Source of the DNA: Flexilinea sp.
GTDB taxonomy: Bacteria > Chloroflexota > Anaerolineae > Anaerolineales > Anaerolineaceae
Length of the DNA stretch: 64,000 nt
Assembly (NCBI GenBank): GCA_026645735.1
Contig: JAPKMT010000005.1
Span: 49,568 to 113,567, forward strand
Direction of reading: 5' to 3'
Shown here: piece after piece, positions 54,535 to 63,057 of the stretch
Position numbering within the stretch: the first letter of the stretch is position 1
Layout of the letters: every line of letters starts with the position of its first letter
Translations under genes and position numbers: made by a program
Notes under the pieces: model-generated
The model's input: the letters and a program-made list of their open reading frames with translations, nothing else
Told to the model about the DNA's origin: nothing
Database searches by the model: none

Positions 54535-54657
54535 CAGTAATTCGAAATTTGGAAAAGCCTTCTGAGAAAAAAGAGAAATCCTGTTGTAGTGTTTTTTTTG
54601 CGCAAAGCGCAAAAAAAACACTACAACGAGTAATCCCTCTCATATTTCGAATGGCTG
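54535..54657 (+). mobile_element. MITE-like element, 123-bp copy X with perfect duplication
   Basis: Ends CAGTAATTCGAAATTTGG and CATATTTCGAATGGCTG. Perfect 21-bp hairpin (54583-54603 and 54607-54627, loop AAA), arm GTTGTAGTGTTTTTTTTGCG. The 10 bases on each side (54525-54534 and 54658-54667) are identical, GTGGAAGATC. Forward orientation; a second, core-less copy lies 69 bp downstream. Confidence 0.92.
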
Positions 54658-54726
54658 GTGGAAGATCCCATTTTCCATCAGTATGAATTAAAATAGATTT
54701 CACCCATAATACAAATTCTGACAATT

Positions 54727-54801
54727 CAGCAATTCGAAATATGGGAAGAACAAATATTTTCTCTTTTTATTCAAGAGACCAACCAAAATTTCTGATTGCT
54801 G
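54727..54801 (+). mobile_element. Core-less MITE-like derivative Y at YfhO gene start
   Basis: CAGCAATTCGAAATATGGGA at the left, CCAAAATTTCTGATTGCTG at the right, 75 bp, no core. Flanks 54718-54726 and 54802-54810 (CTGACAATT/CTGACAAAG) match 7/9. The terminal repeat contains an ATG in frame with the following gene, giving a 28-residue extension that is probably not translated since no ribosome site precedes it. Confidence 0.7.
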
Positions 54802-54824
54802 CTGACAAAGAACCTGACAGGCAA

Positions 54825-57800
54825 ATGTCCATGATTCTTAATAAAAACTCCAATAAAAATGCGCCAGATCAGGCAAAGAAAAGATTGATCAGCACCAAAT
54901 GGCTGTTTAGCCTCTGGTTCAGCCTCGCAATCAGCTTCTGTTCTTTTATATATCTTACCAGAAAAGACGGCATCTTCAGCAGGCGAGAACAACTCTTACT
55001 GCTCGTTGTTTGTTTTGGATTCCTTGTTTTTTTTCGTATTGGATTATTTACTCATCATCACCCTGTATATCGCCAGAAAGAAATCATTCTTTTTTCAATC
55101 CTGATCAGTTCTTATTGCGTTATACGATTTGCCAGTTCTTTACATCCGTTTCTTTATGCGGGAACAAATTTGGAAATCACAGTCTCCAATTTACAAAGTC
55201 AATCCACAATTGAATTGGACTGGGCTTATTGGGCAACTGAGCCTCAGCACATGAGCGCGGATGCAAATGATTATCAACATTCACAGGATATGCGACTGGA
55301 TCAGCTTAAAACCGATGTATCGTGGAGTTTTACGGATAACAGAACTTTAATCACGCAATCGAATCAAGCAAAAATTCAAGTTCCCGGTGATGTGGTTCGC
55401 CTTTTTGTTCCTGTCTTTCACTTTAAAATTAAAAATGGCAACGGGACATTGTCAATTCGTTATAACGGAAGCAATAAAGATTTTAACCTTTCAAGCGATC
55501 ATCGCGAGTCCCTGTTTGTTCTCGGGTACACCAGCTCAAATTTGTCACGATTTGTTTCATATAGTCTGTTTTTGCTTGCATTTGCCGGGATTTTTGTTTG
55601 CATCGCCTTTTTTACCCAATTTTTTTATGCTTTGAAAGTCATTCCTAAAGAATGGTGGAGCGCATTTGCCTCATTTGCTTTACCGATTAGTATCCTGCTT
55701 GGTATTTGTGCAATACAGAAAATTTACCCGTTCGGAGAAAAAACTTTTTTTGTTGTTGATATGAATCAGATGTATTCCGACATGCTGGCCTATTTGAAAA
55801 CGATTTTTTCGGAACAGAACAATCTCGTTTACACATTCAGCAAGAATTTGGGCGGAGACATGCTGACGCCTTTTGCCTTTTATTTGGGAAATCCGTTAAA
55901 TTTTATCATTTGCCTTTTTCCAGCAGCAGATCTGCCAAAGGTTGTCTCATTTCTGGTGCTTTTCCAATATGGGATTTGTGGTTTTACTGCCCAAATCTAT
56001 TTTCAAAAAAAAATCCCGAATAGTTACTCATCGCTGATCTTCTCTACCACATATGCGTTGATGGCATATAATCTGGTCAATGCGGAGAATATGCATTTTA
56101 TTACCGGTGCTGTCTGGCTTCCCCTTACGGCACTTGGGATCGAACAGATCGTTGAAAGAAACCGACCTTTTCTTTATATCAGCTCGTTATGGATCATGCT
56201 GCAAATTAATTTTTATTTTGGATACATGATTTGCATATTTTCATTGCTATATTTCATTTTCAACCTCCTTATCGCTCGAGATCCATCACCGTTCCATAAA
56301 AAATCAATTTTCCAGTTTTTAGCCGGGAGCATCTTGTCTGTGTGCGGAGCCTCCTGTATTTTGCTGCCATCCTTTTTTAAATTGATGGATGGAACCAAGG
56401 AGTTTAGCCTTGCCACTCTGACATTCTCAACCAATTTCTTCCTACCAGACTTATTTTCGAAACTTTTTACCGGAGCACATAATGAATTTGAAATTGACAG
56501 CGGACTGCCAATCCTATTCTGCAGTATTTTCATTAACGTTTTGGTTTTTCTTTTTTTCATGAACAGTAGAATCTCCTGGAAAGAAAAGATTCTTGTTTTT
56601 TGTCTGTTATCCATTTTTGTAATCAGTTTTCTAATCAATGGTTTGAATTTAATCTGGCATGGGTTCAACAGACCAGTTTGGTGGCCATTCCGATATTCGT
56701 TCATATTCAGTTTTTTGTGGATAATGACTGCTTGTCGCTGTTTTCTGCATATCGAAGGGATTCGTTTTCGCGCAATTTTGATATGCATCGCAGGATTCGC
56801 TTCCATTTCCGTTTTCATCATGAACCGCAATTTTCCCTATTTATCGAGAAATAAAATCATGATGGATTTCCTCATTTTCATCGTTTTTTGTTTACTTCTC
56901 TTTATTTTTCAAGCGGGAAAATCCTTTCCCTACAGACTTTTTGGGAAAAGATCAATCCTTTTCATCTTATTAGGTCTAAATTTCATAAATTTAACTGAAA
57001 ACGCTAATCAGATTTGGGATGTCAATTATTTTGATTCCGTGAAGATTGACGAATATCGCAACTTCATCACCGCCATCAGTCCGGTTATTCAACACATTAA
57101 GGAGAAAGATCAAGAGTTCTACCGAATTGAAAAAACTTTTCAACGGGGATTAAACGATGCAATGCAATTCAGTTATAACGGACTGACGCATTATTCTTCA
57201 ACGACAAATCGGAAAGTGTTGGATTTTTTAACCCATATGGGATTTGCTCATTATCACTATTGGACAAGATACGGACAGGGATCTACAGCCGCAATGGACA
57301 GTTTGTTAGGTGTGAGATATATCATTACCGATCAAAAACTGATAGCTAAAAATTTCAATCCTCTGTTTTCAGAAAATGAGTATACCGTTTATAGAAATCC
57401 GGCAGTCCTTCCAATGGGATTTTCTGTATCAGAACAAGTTCAAAATTGCGACTTTTCATCTGAAACCGATCTTTTTGCAGCTCAAAACCGGATATTTCAA
57501 TGCATAACGGGTGATCATACGTCCAATTTGTTTACCACGCCCCACATGATCGAGTTTTCACAAAATGATCAGAATGAGAAAATCGATTCAGCCAGTCCGC
57601 CAACGCAAGCTTCAGTCAACTCTGCAGAATCGTTTTCTGAATGGACCATAGAAATTGAAAATCCGGATCCGTTGTATATTCACATACCCAATGCGCCGGA
57701 TGTGACATCTGTTTACGAGGTCTATCTCGACGATCAATTCATAATCCGCAATGAGAGTGTGATTGAAAGCGGAATTCTTCCGATTGGCAAATTTACACCC

Positions 57801-58241
57801 GGAGAAACGATAAAGCTGCGATTGAAGTGGCTTGGACCACCATATCCGGTGAAAGAAACTTTATTCCGGTATGAAAATCAGGACATCCTGAAAAAATACG
57901 CTGTTTCCTTGAATCAGAATCCGGCTATACTGCAAAAAAAGAGCAGCTCTTATCTGAAAGGTACATTCACCATTCCAGATAAGAACCACGTTTTGTTTCT
58001 CTCCATCCCGTTTGAACGGGATTGGCAGATTTTTGTTGATCAGGAAAGAGTCGATCCAGTCGAAGTGTTGGGTGCGATGATCAGCTTCCATGCTGAACCA
58101 GGTTCTCACACGCTTGAGATGGTCTATATTCCGACTGGATTAATTACCGGTTCAGGATTGTCGATACTTTCGTTGTTTGTATTCTTCTTCTGGTTTTTCC
58201 AAGATACCAGAAAACAACGTATGAAAAATCTTCAGAAATAA
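54825..58241 (+). CDS. YfhO-like giant membrane protein
   Basis: 1138 residues if started at ATG 54825 (another is at 54831). Short cytoplasmic N-terminus, then about 13-14 hydrophobic segments to residue ~750, then a large exterior domain ending with one last helix (about 1108-1128). A GT-C-like acidic loop reads FVVDMNQMYSDMLAYLKTIF after the second or third helix. The YfhO family is linked to glycosylation of surface polymers in Firmicutes. The apparent longer start at 54741 lies in a MITE-like remnant. Confidence 0.75.
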   Translation: MSMILNKNSNKNAPDQAKKRLISTKWLFSLWFSLAISFCSFIYLTRKDGIFSRREQLLLLVVCFGFLVFFRIGLFTHHHPVYRQKEIILFSILISSYCVIRFASSLHPFLYAGTNLEITVSNLQSQSTIELDWAYWATEPQHMSADANDYQHSQDMRLDQLKTDVSWSFTDNRTLITQSNQAKIQVPGDVVRLFVPVFHFKIKNGNGTLSIRYNGSNKDFNLSSDHRESLFVLGYTSSNLSRFVSYSLFLLAFAGIFVCIAFFTQFFYALKVIPKEWWSAFASFALPISILLGICAIQKIYPFGEKTFFVVDMNQMYSDMLAYLKTIFSEQNNLVYTFSKNLGGDMLTPFAFYLGNPLNFIICLFPAADLPKVVSFLVLFQYGICGFTAQIYFQKKIPNSYSSLIFSTTYALMAYNLVNAENMHFITGAVWLPLTALGIEQIVERNRPFLYISSLWIMLQINFYFGYMICIFSLLYFIFNLLIARDPSPFHKKSIFQFLAGSILSVCGASCILLPSFFKLMDGTKEFSLATLTFSTNFFLPDLFSKLFTGAHNEFEIDSGLPILFCSIFINVLVFLFFMNSRISWKEKILVFCLLSIFVISFLINGLNLIWHGFNRPVWWPFRYSFIFSFLWIMTACRCFLHIEGIRFRAILICIAGFASISVFIMNRNFPYLSRNKIMMDFLIFIVFCLLLFIFQAGKSFPYRLFGKRSILFILLGLNFINLTENANQIWDVNYFDSVKIDEYRNFITAISPVIQHIKEKDQEFYRIEKTFQRGLNDAMQFSYNGLTHYSSTTNRKVLDFLTHMGFAHYHYWTRYGQGSTAAMDSLLGVRYIITDQKLIAKNFNPLFSENEYTVYRNPAVLPMGFSVSEQVQNCDFSSETDLFAAQNRIFQCITGDHTSNLFTTPHMIEFSQNDQNEKIDSASPPTQASVNSAESFSEWTIEIENPDPLYIHIPNAPDVTSVYEVYLDDQFIIRNESVIESGILPIGKFTPGETIKLRLKWLGPPYPVKETLFRYENQDILKKYAVSLNQNPAILQKKSSSYLKGTFTIPDKNHVLFLSIPFERDWQIFVDQERVDPVEVLGAMISFHAEPGSHTLEMVYIPTGLITGSGLSILSLFVFFFWFFQDTRKQRMKNLQK

Positions 58242-58272
58242 AAAAGTACAACAAAATAAAAGATCATTCAAA

Positions 58273-58356
58273 TTGTGTGCTTCTGCCAGGACTTTAACAA
58301 GATTTTTAATTAAGGAGACACGTTCTTCTCAAATACAAAAAGACAGAAGCACACAA
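58273..58356. repeat. Long-range inverted repeat between convergent genes
   Basis: TTGTGTGCTTCTG (58273-58285) and CAGAAGCACACAA (58344-58356) are perfectly complementary over 13 bp, 58 bp apart. It lies between the stops of the YfhO-like and ABC exporter genes, so both transcripts could fold it. It is not part of the MITE-like family. Confidence 0.55.
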
Positions 58357-58361
58357 CTTTC

Positions 58362-60293
58362 TTATGCAAGTTCAAACATACCAGTATATAACTGGTAATA
58401 ACGCCCCTGCTCAAGCAGCAATGATTCATGATCACCGCGTTCAATAATCGCACCTTTTTCAAGCACCATAATCGCATTCGAGTTTCGGACTGTTGAGAGC
58501 CGGTGGGCAATCACAAAGACCGTTCTGCCTTCCATCAGCTTGTCCATGCCCTTTTCAATCAGGGATTCAGTCCGGGTGTCAATCGAACTGGTTGCTTCAT
58601 CCAGAATTAAAACCGGTGGATCCTTTATGGCTGCCCGAGCGATAGCAAGCAACTGCCGTTGTCCCTGGCTGAGGTTTGCTCCATCAGCAGTAAGAATCGT
58701 TTGATAACCTTCCGGAAGATGACGGATAAAGAAATCTGCATTTGCCAATTTCGCAGCTTTCTCTATTTCTTCATCTGAAGCAGCCAGATTTCCATATCGG
58801 ATGTTTTCCGCTACTGTTCCTGTAAAAAGATGCGTCTCCTGCAAAACCATTGAAATGGACCTGCGCAGGTCATCTTTTTTGATTTTCTTAATGTCGATCC
58901 CGTCAAACGTGATTTTTCCGTCATTAATGTCGTAAAAACGGTTGATCAGATTGGTAATCGTCGTTTTTCCAGCGCCAGTCGATCCAACGAATGCGATTTT
59001 TTGTCCAGGTTTTGCATACAAGCTAATCCGATTCAGCACGTTCTGATCGGTGATATACGCAAAATCAACATTATCAAACCGGACATCGCCTTTAAGCTCT
59101 GTATATGTCAGATCACCAGCTCGATGCGGGTATTTCCATGCCCACTTGCCGGTATGTTCTGATGTTTCTGTAATTTTTCCTTCCTGATCGATAATGGCAT
59201 TTACCAGCGTTACATATCCATCATCCACTTCGGATGGTTCATCAATCAGGGCGAAAATTCGTTCCGCCCCTGCCAATGCAGTCAGAATTGCATTGAATTG
59301 CTGAGACATTTGGTTGATCGGCATCGTAAAGCTACGGGTATATTGCAGAAATGATCCAATTGTACCGACATCTAAAATTCCCCGAACCACCAAAGTACCA
59401 CCCACTGCTGCACTCAACGCGTATTGAACATAGGATAAATTTCCAAGGATCGGCATTAGAACATTAGCAAAAGTACTCGCATTGCTGGCGACATCAAACA
59501 ACCGCCGATTCAACACATTAAAGTCATTTTTGACTTTCTCCTCATGGCTGAATACTTTAACCACTTTTTGTCCCTCAATCATTTCCTCAATAAAACCATT
59601 TACTGCGCCCAATTCCCGTTGCTGTTTAATAAAAAAATTAGCGCTGTTTCCACCGATTTTTCGGATAATGAAGAACATGACAAATAGATGGACAATAACC
59701 AGTATCATGAGCTGCCAGCTGAGGATTGTCATCATAACAAAGACACCGATCACAGTAATGGTAGAGGTAAAAAACTGTGGAATACTCATCGAAATCATTT
59801 CACGCAATGTATCCACATCATTTGTGAATCGGCTCATGATTTCGCCATGCGTATGCGAATCAAAATATTTAATCGGCAACGTCTGCATGTGTGTAAACAT
59901 ATCGATGCGGACTTTTCGCAAGGTACCGGTACTGATATTCACAATCAAACGCGAACTGAGATAATTCGCCGTTATTCCGATGAGATAGATTCCAGCCATC
60001 AGAAGCAGCATGGATATAAATCCGGAAAAATCAGGATTTTGACTCCCGATAAATGGAACGATGTAGTTGTTGACGATCGGTTTAATGAAATAGGTTCCAC
60101 TGACTGTTGAGAGTGCACTGATGAGAATACAAAATCCGATCAGGATCAGCTGGAATTTATATTCTGCTGTGTACTTGAGAATTCTTCGGATGGTTTTCCC
60201 GACATTTTTCGGTTTTTCTTTTGGCCGATGACCTCCACCCATTCTTCCGGATGGCGGATTTTTCGGTTGCAATTTTCTTTCTTCTTCAGCCAT
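58362..60293 (-). CDS. ABC exporter, catalytically intact half
   Basis: 643 residues, six-TM exporter domain fused to an NBD: Walker A GSTGAGKTTITNL, signature NLSQGQRQLLAIARA and Walker B VLILDEATSSID with the catalytic Glu. N-terminal basic, P/G-rich tail (KLQPKNPPSGRMGGGHRPKE). Starts at ATG 60293, overlapping the upstream partner stop (TAATG). Forms a heterodimer with that partner; substrate probably a drug, peptide or lipid. Confidence 0.93.
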   Translation of the reverse strand: MAEEERKLQPKNPPSGRMGGGHRPKEKPKNVGKTIRRILKYTAEYKFQLILIGFCILISALSTVSGTYFIKPIVNNYIVPFIGSQNPDFSGFISMLLLMAGIYLIGITANYLSSRLIVNISTGTLRKVRIDMFTHMQTLPIKYFDSHTHGEIMSRFTNDVDTLREMISMSIPQFFTSTITVIGVFVMMTILSWQLMILVIVHLFVMFFIIRKIGGNSANFFIKQQRELGAVNGFIEEMIEGQKVVKVFSHEEKVKNDFNVLNRRLFDVASNASTFANVLMPILGNLSYVQYALSAAVGGTLVVRGILDVGTIGSFLQYTRSFTMPINQMSQQFNAILTALAGAERIFALIDEPSEVDDGYVTLVNAIIDQEGKITETSEHTGKWAWKYPHRAGDLTYTELKGDVRFDNVDFAYITDQNVLNRISLYAKPGQKIAFVGSTGAGKTTITNLINRFYDINDGKITFDGIDIKKIKKDDLRRSISMVLQETHLFTGTVAENIRYGNLAASDEEIEKAAKLANADFFIRHLPEGYQTILTADGANLSQGQRQLLAIARAAIKDPPVLILDEATSSIDTRTESLIEKGMDKLMEGRTVFVIAHRLSTVRNSNAIMVLEKGAIIERGDHESLLLEQGRYYQLYTGMFELA

Positions 60294-62023
60294 TAATCCA
60301 CCCCTTTCTGTTGCGATTCAAAAACCTCACGATAAATCGGATTTGAGCGGAGTAATTCCGAATGAGTCCCGACTGCTTCGATCTTTCCGTCATTCATTAC
60401 GATAATTTTGTCTGCTTCCATCACCGATGCTACCCGTTGAGCAATAATGATGGTAGTGATATTGGAATGATATTTCCGAAATGCTTCCCGGATTCGGGAA
60501 TCTGTTGCTGTGTCAACTGCACTGGTGCTATCATCGAGGATCAACACTTTTGGATTTTTCAGCAATGCCCTGGCAATACATAAGCGTTGTTTTTGACCAC
60601 CGGACACGTTTATACCGCCCTGTCCGAGATCGGTATCATATCCCTCTGGAAATGACATCACAAAATCATGAGCCTGAGCTGCTTTGCTGGCTTCAATGAT
60701 TTGTTCATCGGTAGCATTTTGATCGCCCCATTTCAAATTATCGCGGATTGTACCTGAAAACAACACGTTCTTCTGCAGCACCATTGCAACCGCATTTCGT
60801 AGCGTTTCAAACTTATAATCCCGCACATCATGTCCGCCTACCAGAATTCTTCCGGAATAGACATCGTATAAACGGGGAATCAGGCTGACCAATGTCGTTT
60901 TCGCAGAACCTGTTCCGCCAATAATGCCAACTGTCTCTCCGGATTGAATCTCCAGATTGATATTGGTCAGTGTCAAATTGTCCGCTTTTTTCCCGTAGCT
61001 AAAGTTCACATTTTCAAACTTGACCGAACCATCTGCAACCTGCAGGTTCGCATCGGTATTTGCATCGGTTAAATCCAGTTTTTCATTTAAAACAGCAAGA
61101 ATCCGGTCAGCAGAAGCCTGTGATATGACAACCATTACCAATACCATCGAAATAAACATTAAAGACATCAGAATCTGTGTATTGTACGTAATGAAACTGA
61201 ACAATTCACCAGTTTTCATCCCGCCGGCAATGACCTGTTTCCCTCCAAACCAGGCGATGGCGATCACGCTCATATTCATTGTCAGCATCATCAATGGAGA
61301 ATTCAGAACCACAATTTTTTCTGCTTTCTTTTGCGCATTTTGTACTTCAGTCGCAGAAAACTCAAACTTTTCGTTCTCGTATTGGTGCCGGACAAACGCT
61401 TTGACAACCCGAATTCCAATCAAGTTTTCTTGAATCGAAGCATTCAATGCATCAAATTTCTGGAACATCTTTACGAAATATGGATGAACTTTCAGAGATA
61501 TGAATGCAAAAACAGAAGCCAAAAAGGGAATCGCGACCAGAAAAACAACAGCCAAATTCTTATTGATCGATACGGCCATAATCGTTGCGCTGATCATCAT
61601 AACGGGTGCCCGAACCAGCATGCGGATAACCATCATAAATGAGTTTTGTACAAATGTAATATCCGTCGTCAGACGAGTAATCAGAGATGCAGTGCTGAAA
61701 TGATCAATATTTCCAAATGAAAAATCCTGGATTTTCTCAAATAAAGCCTGACGGATATTCATTGCAAAACCCGTTGCTCCCACAGCTGCAAAACGAGAGG
61801 ATAAGGCTCCAAAAAACATCGACACCAACGCTGCCCCAATCATAATCAAGCCCATTTTGATGATATATTTCAGATCTGAATTTGCGATTCCAACATCGAT
61901 GATCTTTGACATCAATAAAGGAATAAAAATCTCGATCAAAACTTCACAGGCTACAGAAATCGGAGCCAAAATCGCATATTTTTTGAATTGCTTAACATAT
62001 GGAAAAAGTTTAATAAAATTCAA
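60293..62023 (-). CDS. ABC exporter, degenerate-site half
   Basis: 576 residues, the partner half. NBD: Walker A GGTGSAKTTLVSL, signature NVSGGQKQRLCIARA, and Walker B VLILDDSTSAVD with Asp replacing the catalytic Glu, the hallmark of the degenerate site in heterodimeric exporters (LmrCD, BmrCD). Start: TTG 62023, overlapping the MarR stop (TTGA), with GGAAGGAAG upstream. The ATG at 62077 lies within marR and is less likely. Confidence 0.92.
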   Translation of the reverse strand: MNFIKLFPYVKQFKKYAILAPISVACEVLIEIFIPLLMSKIIDVGIANSDLKYIIKMGLIMIGAALVSMFFGALSSRFAAVGATGFAMNIRQALFEKIQDFSFGNIDHFSTASLITRLTTDITFVQNSFMMVIRMLVRAPVMMISATIMAVSINKNLAVVFLVAIPFLASVFAFISLKVHPYFVKMFQKFDALNASIQENLIGIRVVKAFVRHQYENEKFEFSATEVQNAQKKAEKIVVLNSPLMMLTMNMSVIAIAWFGGKQVIAGGMKTGELFSFITYNTQILMSLMFISMVLVMVVISQASADRILAVLNEKLDLTDANTDANLQVADGSVKFENVNFSYGKKADNLTLTNINLEIQSGETVGIIGGTGSAKTTLVSLIPRLYDVYSGRILVGGHDVRDYKFETLRNAVAMVLQKNVLFSGTIRDNLKWGDQNATDEQIIEASKAAQAHDFVMSFPEGYDTDLGQGGINVSGGQKQRLCIARALLKNPKVLILDDSTSAVDTATDSRIREAFRKYHSNITTIIIAQRVASVMEADKIIVMNDGKIEAVGTHSELLRSNPIYREVFESQQKGVD

Positions 62024-62520
62024 TTTTCTTCCTTCCGTTCCTTTTCTGTTTTCTTCTCCATGTGTATTAAGGAGCATAAATCGACAGAGGCATCTTTTCC
62101 GGCTACATTTTGAATCATCCTGTCAAGAAATTGGCCCAGTAATTCTAATTCTTTTTCCGAAAATCCCGTAAAAAATGAGTTATGAAATTCATCCACTTTT
62201 ATGCAGGTCCGTTCGGTTGTTTTTTGTCCTTCTTCCGTGAGGTAAAGCATGTTTTGCCGGAGGTTGCTCTTATCAATTTTTTTCTGAATTACACCTGCCC
62301 GCTGCAGACGTTTCGTAGAAGAAGCAATCGATGCCGCGGAAACACCCAATTGATCTGCAACTTCTTTCTGCGTGCAACCTTCATTTTTTCGGATAAAAGC
62401 CAAAACTGGCAATTGTCCTTGCCACAAACCGCTGTGATGGGCTATTTTATAAAGGAAAATTCGATGCCATAGAAATAGTTTGTCCATTTTTTCTATGATC
62501 ATCAGATAATTAGGCTTCAT
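62020..62520 (-). CDS. MarR family regulator of ABC exporter
   Basis: 166 residues: winged helix about 55-95 (TQKEVADQLGVSAASIASST, KRLQRAGVIQKK) and the wing with NLRQNMLYLTEEG. First gene of the marR-ABC-ABC operon, which it probably represses. GGGAG precedes the ATG. A charged C-terminus (MEKKTEKERKEEN) is encoded where the next ribosome site lies. Confidence 0.92.
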   Translation of the reverse strand: MKPNYLMIIEKMDKLFLWHRIFLYKIAHHSGLWQGQLPVLAFIRKNEGCTQKEVADQLGVSAASIASSTKRLQRAGVIQKKIDKSNLRQNMLYLTEEGQKTTERTCIKVDEFHNSFFTGFSEKELELLGQFLDRMIQNVAGKDASVDLCSLIHMEKKTEKERKEEN

Positions 62521-62557
62521 TGGATCTCCCTTAAAATAAATAAACGTTGAACAATTA

Positions 62558-62580
62558 ATCGACTATCTATTTTAGTCAAT
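62558..62580 (-). promoter_or_regulatory. Likely MarR operator with -35 box
   Basis: ATTGACTA-AAATAGA-TAGTCGAT on the minus strand is a near-perfect inverted repeat (7/8) that contains TTGACT, a -35-like sequence. The -10 box is not clear. Position about 40 bp upstream of marR fits autorepression. Confidence 0.55.
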
Positions 62581-62794
62581 ACTAAAAAAAAGCACTGATT
62601 GATTCAAAAAAATCGTTACAAATTAAATATCAAAAAGATGAAGATCAAAGTACGAAGCATCCAGGCGGGTTAATTTCGTTTTCATATTTTCAACAAAAAG
62701 GTCCAACACCGGGATCTTTTTTGACAGGTTTATTTTTAACATTTTCGTTTTCCAATCAGTAGTCGAAAATTTTTTCTCTTTATTTGATAGTTCG

Positions 62795-62861
62795 ATCAAA
62801 ATTCAAAATTGCTGATGATCTGACCAGCGATTCGAAATACAGGCAGAATCTCTTATTGTTG
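62795..62861. repeat. Two partial MITE-like ends
   Basis: A right end (AAATTCAAAATTGCTG, ending 62814) is followed by a left end (CAGCGATTCGAAATACAGG, from 62825) that is broken off where copy AA begins. The order suggests repeated insertion at the same site. Confidence 0.5.
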
Positions 62862-62981
62862 CAGTGATTCAAAATATGGACATTCTTTTCAAATAAAGAG
62901 AGAAACCTTGTTGTGTTGTTAGTGCGCGAGGCGCACCAACAACACAACAATAAGTAATTCTTTCCATATTTGGAATTGCTA
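62862..62981 (+). mobile_element. MITE-like element, copy AA
   Basis: Ends CAGTGATTCAAAATATGG and CCATATTTGGAATTGCTA. Arms 62908-62927 and 62931-62950 pair over 20 bp with one A-C mismatch; loop GAG, arm end AGTGCGC. Flanks 62853-62861 and 62982-62990 (TTATTGTTG/TTATTGGTG) match 8/9. Forward orientation. Confidence 0.88.
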
Positions 62982-63020
62982 TTATTGGTGTAATTCAAAG
63001 AATAACCTGGTAATTTTCGA

Positions 63021-63026
63021 TATAAT
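63021..63026 (+). promoter_or_regulatory. Putative -10 box of FAD subunit gene
   Basis: TATAAT 31 bp before the ATG at 63058; no good -35 at 17 bp. Confidence 0.4.
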
Positions 63027-63057
63027 GAATCATCGAAAAAATTGAGCAGGAGCAGGT

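Noticed and set aside
54741..54824. 28-residue extension of the YfhO-like protein
   Set aside because: The ATG lies in an element terminal repeat with no ribosome site; the downstream ATGs fit better.
1100..62981. CRISPR array
   Set aside because: Copies are kilobases apart with no regular spacers, and no cas operon is present; the RecB/Cas4-like nuclease alone is not enough.
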